The notes below the pieces were generated by a model. That model saw only the letters and a program-made list of their open reading frames with translations. It was not told the DNA's origin and did not search any database. Below, in pieces: positions 25,120-36,017 of a stretch of DNA of 64,000 nucleotides. Source of the DNA: Gerris lacustris (Eukaryota > Arthropoda > Insecta > Hemiptera > Gerridae). Position 1 is the stretch's first letter. Every line of letters starts with the position of its first letter. Location of the stretch: positions 39,901,115-39,965,114 of the forward strand of contig OX578278.1 in the NCBI GenBank assembly GCA_951217055.1, in the 5' to 3' direction. The translations under genes and the position numbers were made by a program.

Positions 25120-25400
25120 GATTTTTCATGTTATCTGGCTATGGTTCAAATCCCAGTAAGATGTGGCATATTTCACACTGATGCTAAGATAGATAATGTT
25201 ATCTGTAATAACCTAATTCTTATCAGGACGTAAAATTTCCTCATTGGTTTATTACCTGAGGAGAAATCGACCACTTTAAACATCTACTATAATCATCAGT
25301 GTGAAGGAATATCTAATCTTTCTGGGATTCTAATGGTCACCAAATGTGTCGGTGTTTAAACGTTGCTAGAAGGTGGTTACAGGTAAATTGGGAATCCCTT
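25120..25400. mobile_element. Two facing copies of a tRNA-derived SINE (family G)
   Basis: 25146-25240 (plus) has a B-box-like GGTTCAAATCC, then CACACTGATGC and CTGTAATAACCTAAT. 25240-25390 (minus) has a decayed B box, AAACACCGACACAT and CACACTGATGATTATAG. The blocks recur at 56095-56260, 31905-32080 and 59195-59375. The shared body beyond a tRNA-like head is the mark of a SINE. Both copies are too decayed for an A box to be certain. Confidence 0.6.
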
Positions 25401-25454
25401 TACTCGACTACGTCCATCCTCTATTAAAACTTAGATAATATTTTCTTATTATCT

Positions 25455-25600
25455 CTTTTAAATTTCTCATATACGTAGTATATAAATATAAAAAAGGAAG
25501 TATTGTGGTGGTGCGAAAATTCAATTTGGAGATTTTAATGAATTTACAGGTTTTGAGGTTTCTTGAGTCCAAAAAGTGTTTTTAAAAATGTCTCTGAAGT
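25455..25600 (-). mobile_element. Family B fragment, copy 3
   Basis: Beginning TTTCTCATATACGTAG, then GAAGTATTGTGGTGG, GAAAATTCAATTT and GTTTTGAGG...TTGAGTCCA, this is the inverse of 51740-51834. The rest of the element is missing. Confidence 0.7.
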
Positions 25601-25744
25601 CTGTGTTGAGGGTTCGATTCCTCGCCGAGGAGAAGTTATTTGTATGATACATTTTGATGAAACGTTCAATAATAATTAAATGTAGCTACGAAAGCAACTA
25701 ATAAATTAAAAACGCTGGACCAAGTTATTATGTACTTGTATGTG

Positions 25745-26225
25745 TCGGTCCGATTTGCTTTCGAGTTAACCGAAGTTAACGGAAGCAATGTGATCGATCT
25801 GAAATCTTAGAAAACCGCGAGAGGAAGAAATATACTGAAACATAATTTTGCTCCCGAGCTTACCGGAGGTAACGGTAGCTAATTGATCGTTCTGAAGAAC
25901 GAAAATATTTTGTCTCTGATTTCAAAAATTCCAAGACATAAATCTGTTTCAGACATCAGGGAACATTTTTAGTTCTGAGTCTGTCTGTCGCTTAATTTTT
26001 GAGAGTCTACTCATCTCAAAATCTACTGGTCCTACTTTATTGAAATTTTGATGGTAGGTCATAATTAAATTATGCCATTGTTGGTCTCATCTAAGTTTCA
26101 ACCTTCAGCGCCCAAAACGTGGAAAATTAAATACATTTTTCAAAAACAGGTTGTAAAAGCATAAAATCATTAAAGTATATTAAGCGAGGAAGCTTTGTGC
26201 CACAATAATTGGTAGACTTTTTTTA
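25745..26225 (+). repeat. Repeat family A, copy with duplicated head
   Basis: The head block (CGAGTTAACCGAAGTTAACG at 25763, and GAGCTTACCGGAGGTAACG at 25857) occurs twice about 95 bp apart. It is followed by the CAGACATCAGGGAACAT block (25952), the CATTGTTGGTCTCATCTAAG block and the GCGAGGAAGCT tail (26186). Confidence 0.75.
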
Positions 26226-27140
26226 CATAGACTGCCGTGCTCATTTTTAATTTGGTTTTTGTTTATCTTGTACTTCCTTAACCAAAGCTTAAGATGTTGC
26301 AAGTGATTTAGGGTGTATTTGGATGGTCAATGGTAATATTTATATTAACTGAAAGGATAGCCTTGTCATCTGCTAAAGTGGCAATGCCTGTGGGGGATAC
26401 TGAGGAATAGCATGGTTGTGCGAGATGTAAAGGAGAGGATGTATGATACTAGGATACTGTCCAAAGAGACAACAGCACTTATAAGGAAGTTTGGAGAATA
26501 GGAGAACATATCTTAGACTTCCTCGCAAGTATCTATTAGTGAGAATTGACTTGAAGATTAAGTGGTAAGTAAAAAGAATTGAAAATTATAATCTTTTGAA
26601 ATGGTTAATTAATTGGCCTTTTATTTGAAAAAAATCCAAATAGGTTGTAAAACGTGAATAGATTTGATGTGTGAAAAAGAAAGAGTATATAAAATACTGG
26701 GCGGTTAGATCTAGAGGTTAGCCGCAGTTAATTAATTAACAGGAAAGAGTTGACAGACTGTGAAGTGTATAAGGGTTATACAATATGCAAAGCACTTCAA
26801 TTAGAAGTCTCTCTGCTTTGTTCTAGTGTCTTCTGCAGTCTTCCACTTGCTTCAACTTCCCCCTAACCAGAACTTAATGGAAATTAAACCATTCTGTATT
26901 GAGGGAACCATCTGGAAGAATCCACAAACATTTTGGTTCCATACCTCTTTCACGTTTATCCTTTTCTTTATTTATTCATTCCCCCCCCCCCCCCTTACTT
27001 TTTTACTTCCCCTAGATGTAGATAAGATATTGACTGCGAAACGTTGTTAATTAGTAATAATAATTATGGCGGAGTTGTCTTTTGAAACTGGCGACGTTAT
27101 TGCTCTACACATTTAGACAAGCAATGCTATTGACGAATTG
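26225..27140. other. Non-coding stretch
   Basis: No gene supported. A C14 run sits at 26981-26994. A GCGAAACGTTG block at 27037-27047 recalls the 3' half of the hammerhead-like motifs but lacks the CUGANGA half. Confidence 0.5.
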
Positions 27141-27426
27141 CTTGGTCTTTTGTATAAAGTGTTTTGTAACATTCCTTACTAAAATAGTTAAGTTGGATGT
27201 TTAGATAACATTTCATGCTTATTAAACTGGTTAGCTCTATTCTGTGGATTGGCTCGTAACATTGTTTTTCAAAATAGTTATCTATTTTATAGATTATTTA
27301 ATTAATCAATAAGATTGCTTATCAAAATAGTTAAGTTTGTTGTATAGGATGTCCGATAACATTGCATATCAATTAAGTTTTCTTTTATAGGTCTACAGGG
27401 GTATAATAAAAGCCAACTACGTTTTT

Positions 27427-27464
27427 TGCGATATTTCGTCCCTACTTGGGACATTATTGATAGG
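27427..27464 (-). ncRNA. Decayed hammerhead-like motif
   Basis: On the minus strand it reads CAATAATGTCCCAAGTAGGG then ACGAAATATCG. Stem II (GTCCC/GGGAC) is intact and GAAA is present. The CUGANGA box is mutated, so activity is not expected. Layout and spacing match the motif at 10836-10870. Confidence 0.45.
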
Positions 27465-27972
27465 GGTTGCCTATCATACCCTGACCTATCCATATGGTTA
27501 GGTCTATTTTATAGATGGGTGGATACCATTGCTTAACAAAATGGTTGTCTATAGTATAGATTGAGTGTTCAATAACATTTGCTTATCAAAATGGTTAAAT
27601 CCATCCTATAGATTGGTCCATAACAGAGTACAGTAGAAACTTCTTGATCTGAACGCCACCGAGGTGCGAACAAGCATGCTAAAAGGGAACTTAATTAAAA
27701 ACATAACAGAAAATCACAGGGATGTACTTGTATCCAAAGTACTTTTTAGGGTTTCATATAGATTATTAAGCATATACGTTATTAACTTATTATATTATGA
27801 AAAAACATTTTTTTATTTCCCCATCCTGCTTTATACGAAAAAAATAAAAATAAAAATAAAAATTAGTTGGAAGGCCCCGAATATCAAACAAACATTAAAG
27901 ATCCCTAATTCGAACCACCGGGGGTCAAAATGTTTTTTATCAGTAACGACAACAAGGTAAATTAAATTTTAT

Positions 27973-28345
27973 CGGGAAATTTTCATCGCCTAATACATAA
28001 TAAGGTATTTGCATGTTGGGAGGGCACATTTGTTTGGGGGTATATTTTAACTCATATAAACCAAAAGGAATGCAAAATTTAAACAAGCATATATACATTT
28101 GTAAGCTAAACGTCAGGAGCTTTCATTGCATATCCCACTCAAAATTAAAAAAAAATAAAATTTGGGCGTACTGCACTGCCCACGTGCGCCCATAAAATTT
28201 GCAATTTATAAAATTGGGAATTTTTTCCCTGTTATTTTTATCGCCCCAAAATAAGGTATTTGCATGAGATATTTCAAAATTTTGGGACTAGTCGAATAAT
28301 ACGGTGGTTGGGGAGGGGGGATTTATTTGGGATATATTTTAACTC
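27973..28345 (+). repeat. Direct repeat inside the pogo-like element
   Basis: 27973-28057 and 28216-28345 share GGAAATTTTCATCGCC/ATTTTTATCGCC, AATAAGGTATTTGCATG and GATATATTTTAACTCAT in order, about 240 bp apart. Confidence 0.7.
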
Positions 28346-28457
28346 ATCACACATCACTCTCGGCATAATTACTGTTTCGAGAAGGATCTATGAAACCCTA
28401 AATTTAGTGAGAGTTTTTAATAATTTCTATTAGTTTCTTAACTGTTAATAAATATTG

Positions 28458-29684
28458 CAGCTGATAATTACAATTAGTCCAGGAAAATAAGGAATAACAG
28501 GGGAAATAATTTATAAAGTTTTGAAACTTTGTGAAAACATTTTTAAGGGGTGTAGTAGTAAGAAACAGCAAAGTTCCCCCCTCTTGAGGGGGCGCGTCCC
28601 CCCCCCTCCCCCCTCCTAAGTCCAAAATTAACTTATTTTTCACTTTTTACGCAAAACGGTTTAATTTTTGAAAAGAAGTGTTATTACCAAAATTATTCCT
28701 CACATAATTCTGCACAAAAAAGGTCCTATGCATGTTTGAAGTGGGACATACCGTTTTCGAGATATTGTAGTTGGATAGAGATGAAACGTATTTTTGCGAA
28801 CCAAGATATCTTAAAAACAACACATCGGACTATAATAAAATTGGGATGGTAGATTATACTTAGCCTATTGTTGATCCCATATAAGTTTCAACCTTCTGTG
28901 CCCATTATTTTATACTCCACACACATCATAATTTTACATTTTGATAAATTGATACTTTAATTCATAACAGACACACAAAAAATTGATCAACAGACAGACA
29001 AAAAGGGAACCAATTTAGAAAATGTAAAGAGAGCAAACGGTTGAAATTAATGTGAGGCTATCTGCGGGCTACTTTCGACAAACCATCCAAATTTCATAAT
29101 AATCTGTTGAGTACTTTTGAAGATATAGGTCTAAATAAATGTATGTTTGTGCGCATGTGGAGGATAAAATAATGGTTAGTTAGTAAAGTTTTGGTTCAGG
29201 CCTTCCAATAAAATAATGGGCGCAGAAGGTTGAAACTTATTTGGGATCAACAATGGGCTAAGTATAACCTACCATCCCAGTTTCATTAAAATCCGATGTG
29301 TTGTTTTTAAGATATCTTGGTTCGCAAAAATGCGTTTTATCTCTATCCAACTACAATATCTCGAAAACGGCATGTCCCACTTCAAACATGCACCTTTTTA
29401 GGACCTTTTCTGTGCAGAATTTAGTGAGGAATAATTTTGGTAATAACACTTCCATTAAAAAATTAAACCGTTTTGCGTAAAAAGTGAAAAATAAGTAAAT
29501 TTTGGACTTTAAGGAGGGGAGGGGGGGGGGGGGGGGGACGCGCCCCCTCGAGAGGAGGGAACTTTACTGTTTCTTACTACTAGACCCCTTAAAAAGGTTT
29601 TCACAAAGTTTCAAAAGTGTATAAATTATTTCCTCCATTTGCTGTTTTTTTTACTAATTTGCCTGGACTAAATGTTTTTAACTG
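28458..29684. repeat. Large inverted repeat, about 465-bp arms, 290-bp spacer
   Basis: 28458-28918 and 29206-29684 are inverted copies. Paired blocks include TTTTACGCAAAACGG, GGTATTACC-flanking segments, CGAGATATTGTAGTTGGATA and a C/G homopolymer (C9 at 28598, G17 at 29521). Both arms contain family A blocks (AGGTTGAAACTTATTTGGGA). The spacer carries a further family A segment with ACAGACAGAC and ACCATCCAAATTTCATAA. No frame is conserved. Confidence 0.88.
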
Positions 29685-30170
29685 TGTTATACTTTTTATT
29701 CAAATAATAATATTTATCCTTTTTAGCACACATACTTCTGTCGTTATTAGGATTTATCAGCATCACATTTGATAATCTGGACGAATCAAATCCGAACCAC
29801 CCTGTCCCAATTAATTCGGATTAACGAGGTTCTACTGTATTCAATATCATTATTGCTTATCAAAAATCAAAATGGTTAGGTCTATTTTACACTGTTCAAT
29901 AATATTGATTATCCATATATGGTTAGGTTTATTTTATAGATTAACAAATAACATTTTTTATCAAAATGGTTCAGTATGTTGTACAGAGTGTTCAATAACA
30001 TTGCCTAATGATACGTTTAGCTCTATTTTAGTGTTTAATAACATTGCCTAATGATATGTTTAGGTCTATTTTATAGTGTTCAATGAACTTGCTTATGTTA
30101 CTATGCAATAACAGTTTTAATCAATCATTTTATTGGACATGGTCCAGTGAGTATGTTGTAATAATCTAAC

Positions 30171-30208
30171 GACGTTTCGGGAGCAGAGCTACTTTTCCTA
30201 TCATCAGC
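30171..30208 (-). ncRNA. Hammerhead ribozyme-like motif, Penelope-type
   Basis: The minus strand reads GCTGATGATAGG, about 15 bases, then TCCCGAAACGTCG. CTGATGA and GAAAC followed by GTC fit the hammerhead core, but stem II is only GGA/TCC plus weak pairs. The downstream ACGTCGTTAG is typical of the Penelope version of this motif. No RT is adjacent. Confidence 0.55.
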
Positions 30209-30219
30209 ACTGATATGTT

Positions 30220-30712
30220 AATCAGTTTTTAACTTATTATAATTTATTTAAATTTTACTTAATAGCAAAGCATGTAGTCGCTTGTTACATTGTAAAACTG
30301 TTGTTCAGACATAAAAAAAATTACCTGGACATTTATTTATTCTTGGATATCGGGAAAGAATCCTAATTATTCCCCCTTAAACCATATATTTTAAAATACA
30401 AAACACCATTTTAAAAAATAAGTGTGGCAAAAAAAACTTGTGGCAACTCAAGTTTCCGAAAAATTAATAAAATAAAATCTTAAATGAAAGTATACAAGAA
30501 GTATTAATAATTAAATAATGAAGAGTTGGTTAGAAAATTGTAACTAAAGTATTATATTCTATTTTTTAACGTAAAAACTAATTATTGTAACTCCTTAACA
30601 ATATATTTAAAGGTAAACAAAACACCGTCTTTGAAATAGACTTAAAACATGTAAAAAAAACTTTACTAAACTTTCAGGAAAAATAATACTTTCGAAGAAA
30701 AACCAGAAGAGA

Positions 30713-30756
<44 letters not shown>

Positions 30757-30865
30757 GCTTATTTATTTAAAGGAAAAAAGGAAATTTAATTTCAACTTGT
30801 TAAGGAACCAATTTATCGTTAAGACGGCAAAAGTCTGGCTTTGTTTTCAAGTAGTTGTTTCCCAT
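30220..30865. other. AT-rich non-coding stretch with a poly(A) of about 36
   Basis: The A-run at 30718-30753 could be a retroposon tail on the plus strand, but I recognise no element upstream of it. Nothing else is supported. Confidence 0.5.

Positions 30866-30869
<4 letters not shown>

Positions 30870-30941
<72 letters not shown>
30870..30941. repeat. (TA)n microsatellite
   Basis: About 72 bp of uninterrupted TA dinucleotides. Confidence 0.95.
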
Positions 30942-30944
<3 letters not shown>

Positions 30945-30945
<1 letters not shown>

Positions 30946-31900
30946 GTAGTTTTGTTTTGTTACAAAGTTTTGGGCATTTTCCTTTTTTCTCTTCCCCCCC
31001 TATTCCAAGAAAACCTACTTGAAAGAAAAAGGGAATAGAAAAAAGTAAGTTAGTACTATTTCCCCTCTCCCTTCTATCCACCTGAACACCAAAAGAAATA
31101 AGTTTTGAAGTTGGAAGTTGAAGTTCTCAAGTCCTTTGGCTTTGCCCTAGTATACGACAAGGGTGGAGTCCTTTACTTTAGTCCTGGGCAATTTAATGAT
31201 GCAATTACCTTTTTTGTGGAGAGGGGTGCGGACCAATTCTTACAAGACGCTGGTGTTGCTTCTCAAGGAATTGGGCCCTAGCTATATATATTGCTAAGTT
31301 TACCACTCTAAGCAGAAGTAAGTTCCCCCTTCCAGAAAAAGCCAAACCACAATAAGTAAGGTTATTTAAACTTGCATGGTCTCTTTCCTCCCCCTAACTT
31401 TTTTTTACGCCTCTTAACATGAAGTACCTTCCTTCAGATATGCCATCCTTACCGTTTTAAGTTTTTATTTTTCTTTGTGTGTTGTTTATGAAAAAGACCT
31501 CGTTTAGATTTTTTGGTAAATATTTTCTTAAGGTTTTCTTTTATATAACTTTGGCTTCGCTGTGTTGTACTAATTTTTTTCCAAGAAGTGTATATATATT
31601 TATTTGGATTCGTTATGTATCTAACGAGCCCAAGCTCAAATTCTTAAGGTTATTCCAAAAGAAAAGTTTTTTCCTCCTTCTCTTTTGTACTTATTTTTTC
31701 TTTTCCTACTTTTCTTAAAAGTCTTCTTCTTTATTAATTTTTTAATTTGTTTTTCTCTTTCATGTAAATACCTGTATTAAATTATTATTATTCTTGCTTG
31801 TAAAAATTATAAAAAAAAGAAAAAAAGTTTTTTTTCGGTTTTTTTATGAAACAGCGATCTCCCTTAAAGAATAATAATAAATTATAAATAGTAATTGCCA
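30945..31900. other. Non-coding stretch
   Basis: No gene or repeat recognised. The Phe-rich 79-codon frame at 31479-31718 follows a T-rich strand and is not a convincing gene. Confidence 0.5.
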
Positions 31901-31904
31901 CAGA

Positions 31905-32080
31905 TGGGGCCAGTGGCTTAGCCGAGCGGTTTGCGTATTTTTTGTCAATTTGCCTAAATATCATTATAACAAATGATTAGGGTTCGAATCCCAGCGTGGT
32001 AATGAATATTTTCGTAAAATGGCTGATTCCCTCGGCGTCTAATAACCTTATGCTTTGATAATCAGGTTTATATCCGGTTA
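31905..32080 (+). mobile_element. tRNA-derived SINE (family G), best-preserved head
   Basis: An A-box-like TGGCTTAGCCGAGCGG (31914-31929) and a perfect B box GGTTCGAATCC (31982-31992) lie about 55 bp apart, as in a Ser/Leu-type tRNA. The acceptor ends do not pair, so it is not a tRNA gene. The following body (AAAATGGCTGATTCCCTCGG and CTAATAACCTTATG) recurs at 59310-59375 and 25140-25230. Confidence 0.7.
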
Positions 32081-32084
32081 TAAA

Positions 32085-32629
32085 GCCTTATTGTGATGAT
32101 TGCTATTTTCAAATAATACGACGGTTAAGAAAATGACGTTAAATGAAAGTAAAAAATGTAGGTATATTAGGTTTGGATATTAATTACAATGGGCCTAATC
32201 CATTTAATCAATTATACATATCTGTTTCAATAATTAATATGATAATTAAACTGATTAGTCATGAATTTGACGGAATTTAATCGTCATTAAATTGATTAAG
32301 CAGTATCAGTTTAACCTACTTAATTACATAATAAAACATTCATCGTTGCTGGAATATTTAAACTTGACCTTTCGATCATTTAGTTTGTATGTCGCTAGAG
32401 TTCTAGGTTTTAATAATTATTTGGTTTAAGTTGTACGTTTGTACGTTTTTAAAATGTGTCTGTTTGTAAAATACTCGTAATAGTATTAATATGTGGCGCA
32501 ACAGCCCACATACAACAAATATATTTATATGTATTGGATGACACGGGGTTGGCGTGTCGCTTCAATCCGCTGTTTTTATACCGTAGTATTAGCTTCGTAT
32601 CCTGAATTCTTCTGTTAATAGCAATAAAG
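32085..32629. other. AT-rich non-coding stretch
   Basis: It holds many ATTAAT/TTAATC repeats of low order and, at 32533-32580, the short repeat shared with 865-915. Nothing else is supported. Confidence 0.5.
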
Positions 32630-33337
32630 TAAACAGGTCAAGTGTGTGCTGGTAAGCACACAGCGAGGGTCCGTAGGCCACACTGTATAGCTTAAATAGT
32701 ACCCTATTGATGGTGTTTTTTAAAATGCTAAAAAGCTTACTTTGAACTATCCTATGGGTCTGATATTCTCAAAACACATAAACAAACTTCCGATAAAGTA
32801 TTTTTATGCCACTGAACCGGATTACAACCATATAAATACATCGAAAAGACCATAATTATAAAAAAAACGTATTTTATAAAAAATAAAATATTATTTTTTT
32901 AGAAATTTCCAAAAAGTGGTATCTTTACTTTTGGTCGAAGAAAGTTCAGGAAGTATTTCAGATTTTTTTCACTTCACATAAACGAGATAGAGGAGGGGGG
33001 GGGGGGGGGCACGTTTCACAGCCACTTTAAACTCGCCTATAACCAAAGCATTATATATTTTTGTAATCAGCTGGACGTACCCTTTCATATGATACCCCTC
33101 ACGGTGTCGAAAAAAAATTTAAAAAATTTAACCCTTAAGTTTTTTTACCCTTTTTTTTGAAAAATATTATTTTTTAAGTCGCTATATTTTTAAAATATGT
33201 GGGTAGGTACAATACTCATACATGCCAAATTTCAAAGTGATCGGACGAAAGGTGTAGCCGTGAGAGCAGGCGACAGGACGGACGGACAGACACACGCAGG
33301 AAAATATAAGGGTCCTTGGTTTTGCCTACGGACCCTA
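32630..33337 (-). mobile_element. Family E element, copy 1 (Helentron-like)
   Basis: Minus-strand 5' end is TTTAGGGTCCGTAGGC (about 33337). Its inverse, GCCTACGGACCCT, lies at 32666-32679, followed by a hairpin with perfect 8-bp stem TGTGTGCT/AGCACACA (32643-32662) and CTTGACCTGTTTA. Internally 33222-33244 has ATGCCAAATTTCAAAGTG and ATCGG, and 33272-33298 a GACA/GACG tract. A G15 run at 32995-33009 sits at the same place as C13 in copy 2 (57677-57689). Non-coding. Confidence 0.75.
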
Positions 33338-33339
33338 AA

Positions 33340-33800
33340 AATGATAATAACCAATTGATTAAAATGTATCTTTTAATTGGTCTGATTAAGTTTAATCTAA
33401 TTTTAAATGTAAGTAATAAAGTAATCAATAAATAAATATCTAAATGCGAATTATTGAAGATATGTTATTCAAAACTGGTTTATTTTAAACCATTTCGGTA
33501 AAAATCTATTTTGTAGTTAAGTAAAATATGTGTGTAGCCCCTTTCTTTAACAAAGTCATGGCTAAAACTCAATTATTATTATTTATAATGATTACATTGA
33601 TATTTAAATGGTTGATGGGTATAAGAAATATGAGTTGTATTAAATATAGTTTATGTTAAAACTTCTATGTTAAATTTAATATTGATGGAACAAAATAGAT
33701 TTTATCTACGATTGATACGAAATATAAACATTGTATCTCTGTTTAGATGCGTAGAAAGTGATTCTTTACGTACTTGTATTCATTGCGCATGCGCGTCTCA
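33340..33800. other. AT-rich non-coding stretch
   Basis: Nothing supportable. Confidence 0.5.
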
Positions 33801-33805
33801 TAGTT

Positions 33806-33861
33806 CTGAAGAATTCCTCTTCTTTACCACCCTAGGGCGGTAAAGAAGAGGAATTCTTCAG
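33806..33861. repeat. Near-perfect 56-bp palindrome
   Basis: CTGAAGAATTCCTCTTC at 33806 is mirrored to 33861. The centre is CCCTAGGG, and a single A/C pair breaks the symmetry, leaving no unpaired loop. Immediately upstream lies a second short palindrome, GCGCATGCGC (33785-33794). A zero-loop palindrome cannot be a miRNA precursor but can extrude as a cruciform. Confidence 0.9.
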
Positions 33862-34143
33862 CTTTACGCACGATTAGCGAGTTTGTTTACATATTACAAA
33901 ACTAATTTGCTATTCTTTTATTAAAGTAACTGTTTATATCGAGTTTTTAGTGAAAAACAATGAGTGAATCAAGTGACTGATGAAAATGTGGAGAATTATA
34001 CTCCTCCAGAAATAATTAATTCGGCAAAAAATACAACTAAAGAATTAATGCCATCTTTATCAAGGAGAGATACGAACTTACCTACAGCAAGCTTTTTTTC
34101 TGTATTTTTTTTTTAAATTTAACAATCGTAGATAAAGTACGGT

Positions 34144-34260
34144 GCGCAACTCGTGCGAAAACGGCATTTTGCATTTCTCGTGTGGTTTTACTACCCTCGC
34201 TGTCGTTCGGGTGCAATCTCCACACTCGCATGCAAAATGCTACTTTCCGCACTCGACGCG
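34144..34260. repeat. Fold-back repeat, about 31-bp arms
   Basis: 34144-34174 (GCGCAACTCGTGCGAAAAC...) and 34229-34260 are imperfect inverted copies around a 54-bp spacer; ATGCAAAATGC and GCACTCG are the best matched parts. It is much richer in CpG than the surroundings. Probably a small MITE end or a complete MITE; no second copy in this window. Confidence 0.6.
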
Positions 34261-34264
34261 TAAT

Positions 34265-35955
34265 TTACTAAAACATTCTGATGTTTCGATTTTGGGTGTT
34301 TACGCATTTTAGTTGTCTTTTTATAGATTTGAGACTTAGTATCGATATAGCTGTGAAAGTGGTGGACGTATGAAGTGCTTCAAAAGTGATTATGATAAGA
34401 AAAGCCATAAGGCATTGAGGAGGGTTTTAAGTAACTCGTCCTTTCCCCCACATCTTTGTTGTCCTGGGTCTTGCGATAGATAATTTTACGAAGCTGTGAA
34501 ACACCTCTGTATACGGTTAAACTGGCTTCAGATAAGGTGGATTATTCCTTACTGTGGACTTGTGGTCTGCTGTTTAACGTCCTCCTCGTTAAACGTTATC
34601 CTTTATAATAGTCCCTTGTAAGCTTTACTCGGCGGCTTCGTGAGACTTGCCGTGTTCATATGCCGTGATGTGAAGCTAAGTTAGTTAGTCTCTCCTTGGA
34701 CTTGGAAGTATTTCGTGCAAGGGCTTGGTCCTTATCAAGACTTTAAAGTCCTCCCCTCTTACGACGACCGGCAAGGCCTCTGTTTTACTTTCCTTCCCTA
34801 TACATATTTCTCTAACTCTAGTCCTTTTCAAAGTTTGCTTTAACTCGAGAAATTAATTGCTTGTACAGAGAGAGAGTGAGTTGCTTGTAGTTTACAGAGA
34901 GATTGTGAAACTTAAATTTTAGGTGTTGTTCATCTTAACCTTTAAACAAGTTTTATGTACAAATAAAATTACAATTTAATCATATACATTAATTCTAGAA
35001 ACACATGCAGTATTAAACTAATGAGAATCTGAAATTTCACTAACGATACCGACCGCGCTTTTAGTTAAGTTAGATGGTTGAAGAGCAGTAGTATGCCTAT
35101 GTAGACTAGGAACACTAGCTTATTTCAATTGTTAACTTCTTGTCGCACATTTTTTTTTTTTTTTTTTAAATTAATACATCAAGAAATATTATCAATATAT
35201 ACATAATTATAATCAATGTTCAAAGATCTTTAACATCTTTTGGTTTAGTTTCAATACGGATATTTGTTGGACAATATTAGTATATATTTATAAATGAGAT
35301 GTCTCCTATTTATTTTGCTTTTAAGCTCCTTCATTCAGAAACCCAATCCTATATTAAGCAATCACGATGTTTAACTGGTGTTTTCAAAACAACAACACTT
35401 CCAAATTGGATTATAATTGAAGTGAAATTGAATATCCTCAGTTTAATGGTGTTTGCACAAAATAAAGCAGGAAGAAGAAAATTATGATAATAATAATCCA
35501 CCACTTCTTTAACAATATCTCCCCCCCCCCCCTACTATAAATCGGAACAACTTACCTTTTTCACTTTAAATTATTATCTTCGGCTTTCTTGATAAAAACA
35601 TAGTTACTTAGTTGTCAAAGTTATAACTACAGTTTACATTAGGAATGACAAGAAAACCAAAAATAATACCGCTAAAAAATTAAAATAATTTTTTTGTTTA
35701 CAAACAATTTATCAGAATGTTTTCTTCTTAACAGAGTTTCCTTTATCTACTAAAAAAGTTTGTCGTTGGAATTTTGCCATCCTCCCTGGGATATTTTCTT
35801 TTTGTCAGAACTGACTAGTGATGGGAAATGTCTTGAGAGTGTAGTAAAGGGGTTGTGCGCGGGATAAAGCAGGTAGCATCCCCGGCAAAACACCTGCAAG
35901 GGTTTTCTCTGGAAAATCCTTCCTTACATTTTTCTGACCTTTTTTTCTCTTTAAC
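34265..35955. other. Non-coding stretch
   Basis: No gene supported. It contains a T18 run near 35151-35168 and a C12 run at 35521-35532. 34340-34800 is less AT-rich than its flanks, but all frames are short and unrecognised. Confidence 0.5.
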
Positions 35956-35966
35956 CTCTTTGAAAC

Positions 35967-35969
<3 letters not shown>

Positions 35970-36017
<48 letters not shown>

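Larger units (their letters stand above)
27629..29839. mobile_element. pogo/Tigger-like non-autonomous element
   Basis: TA at 27629-27630 precedes CAGTAGAAACTTCTTGATC. The right end is the inverse of CAGTAGAACCTCGTTAATCC and is followed by TA at 29838-29839. 18 of the first 24 bases match, and the CAGTAGAACCTCG start is typical of Tigger-type elements, which duplicate TA. The 2207-bp interior has no transposase. It holds a 240-bp-spaced direct repeat and a large inverted repeat that includes family A sequence. Confidence 0.72.
27140..30120 (+). repeat. Decayed minisatellite of about 45 bp, split by insertions
   Basis: Blocks of the type GGTTAGGTCTATTTTATAG, TTCAATAACATTG and CTTATCAAAATGGTTA recur about ten times at 27140-27630 and resume at 29840-30120. 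Two foreign segments interrupt it: 27390-27480, which holds a hammerhead-like motif, and the pogo/Tigger-like element 27631-29837. Confidence 0.8.

Noticed and set aside
25605..25640. tRNA T-arm-like sequences here, at 39657-39690 and at 62100-62125
   Set aside because: Only a B-box-like word is present; no A box or cloverleaf can be drawn.
27015..27050. Possible fourth hammerhead motif (GCGAAACGTTG)
   Set aside because: The CUGANGA half and stem II cannot be found at the right distance.
31905..31995. Possible tRNA gene
   Set aside because: A and B boxes are present but the acceptor ends do not pair and SINE body follows, so it was assigned to a SINE.
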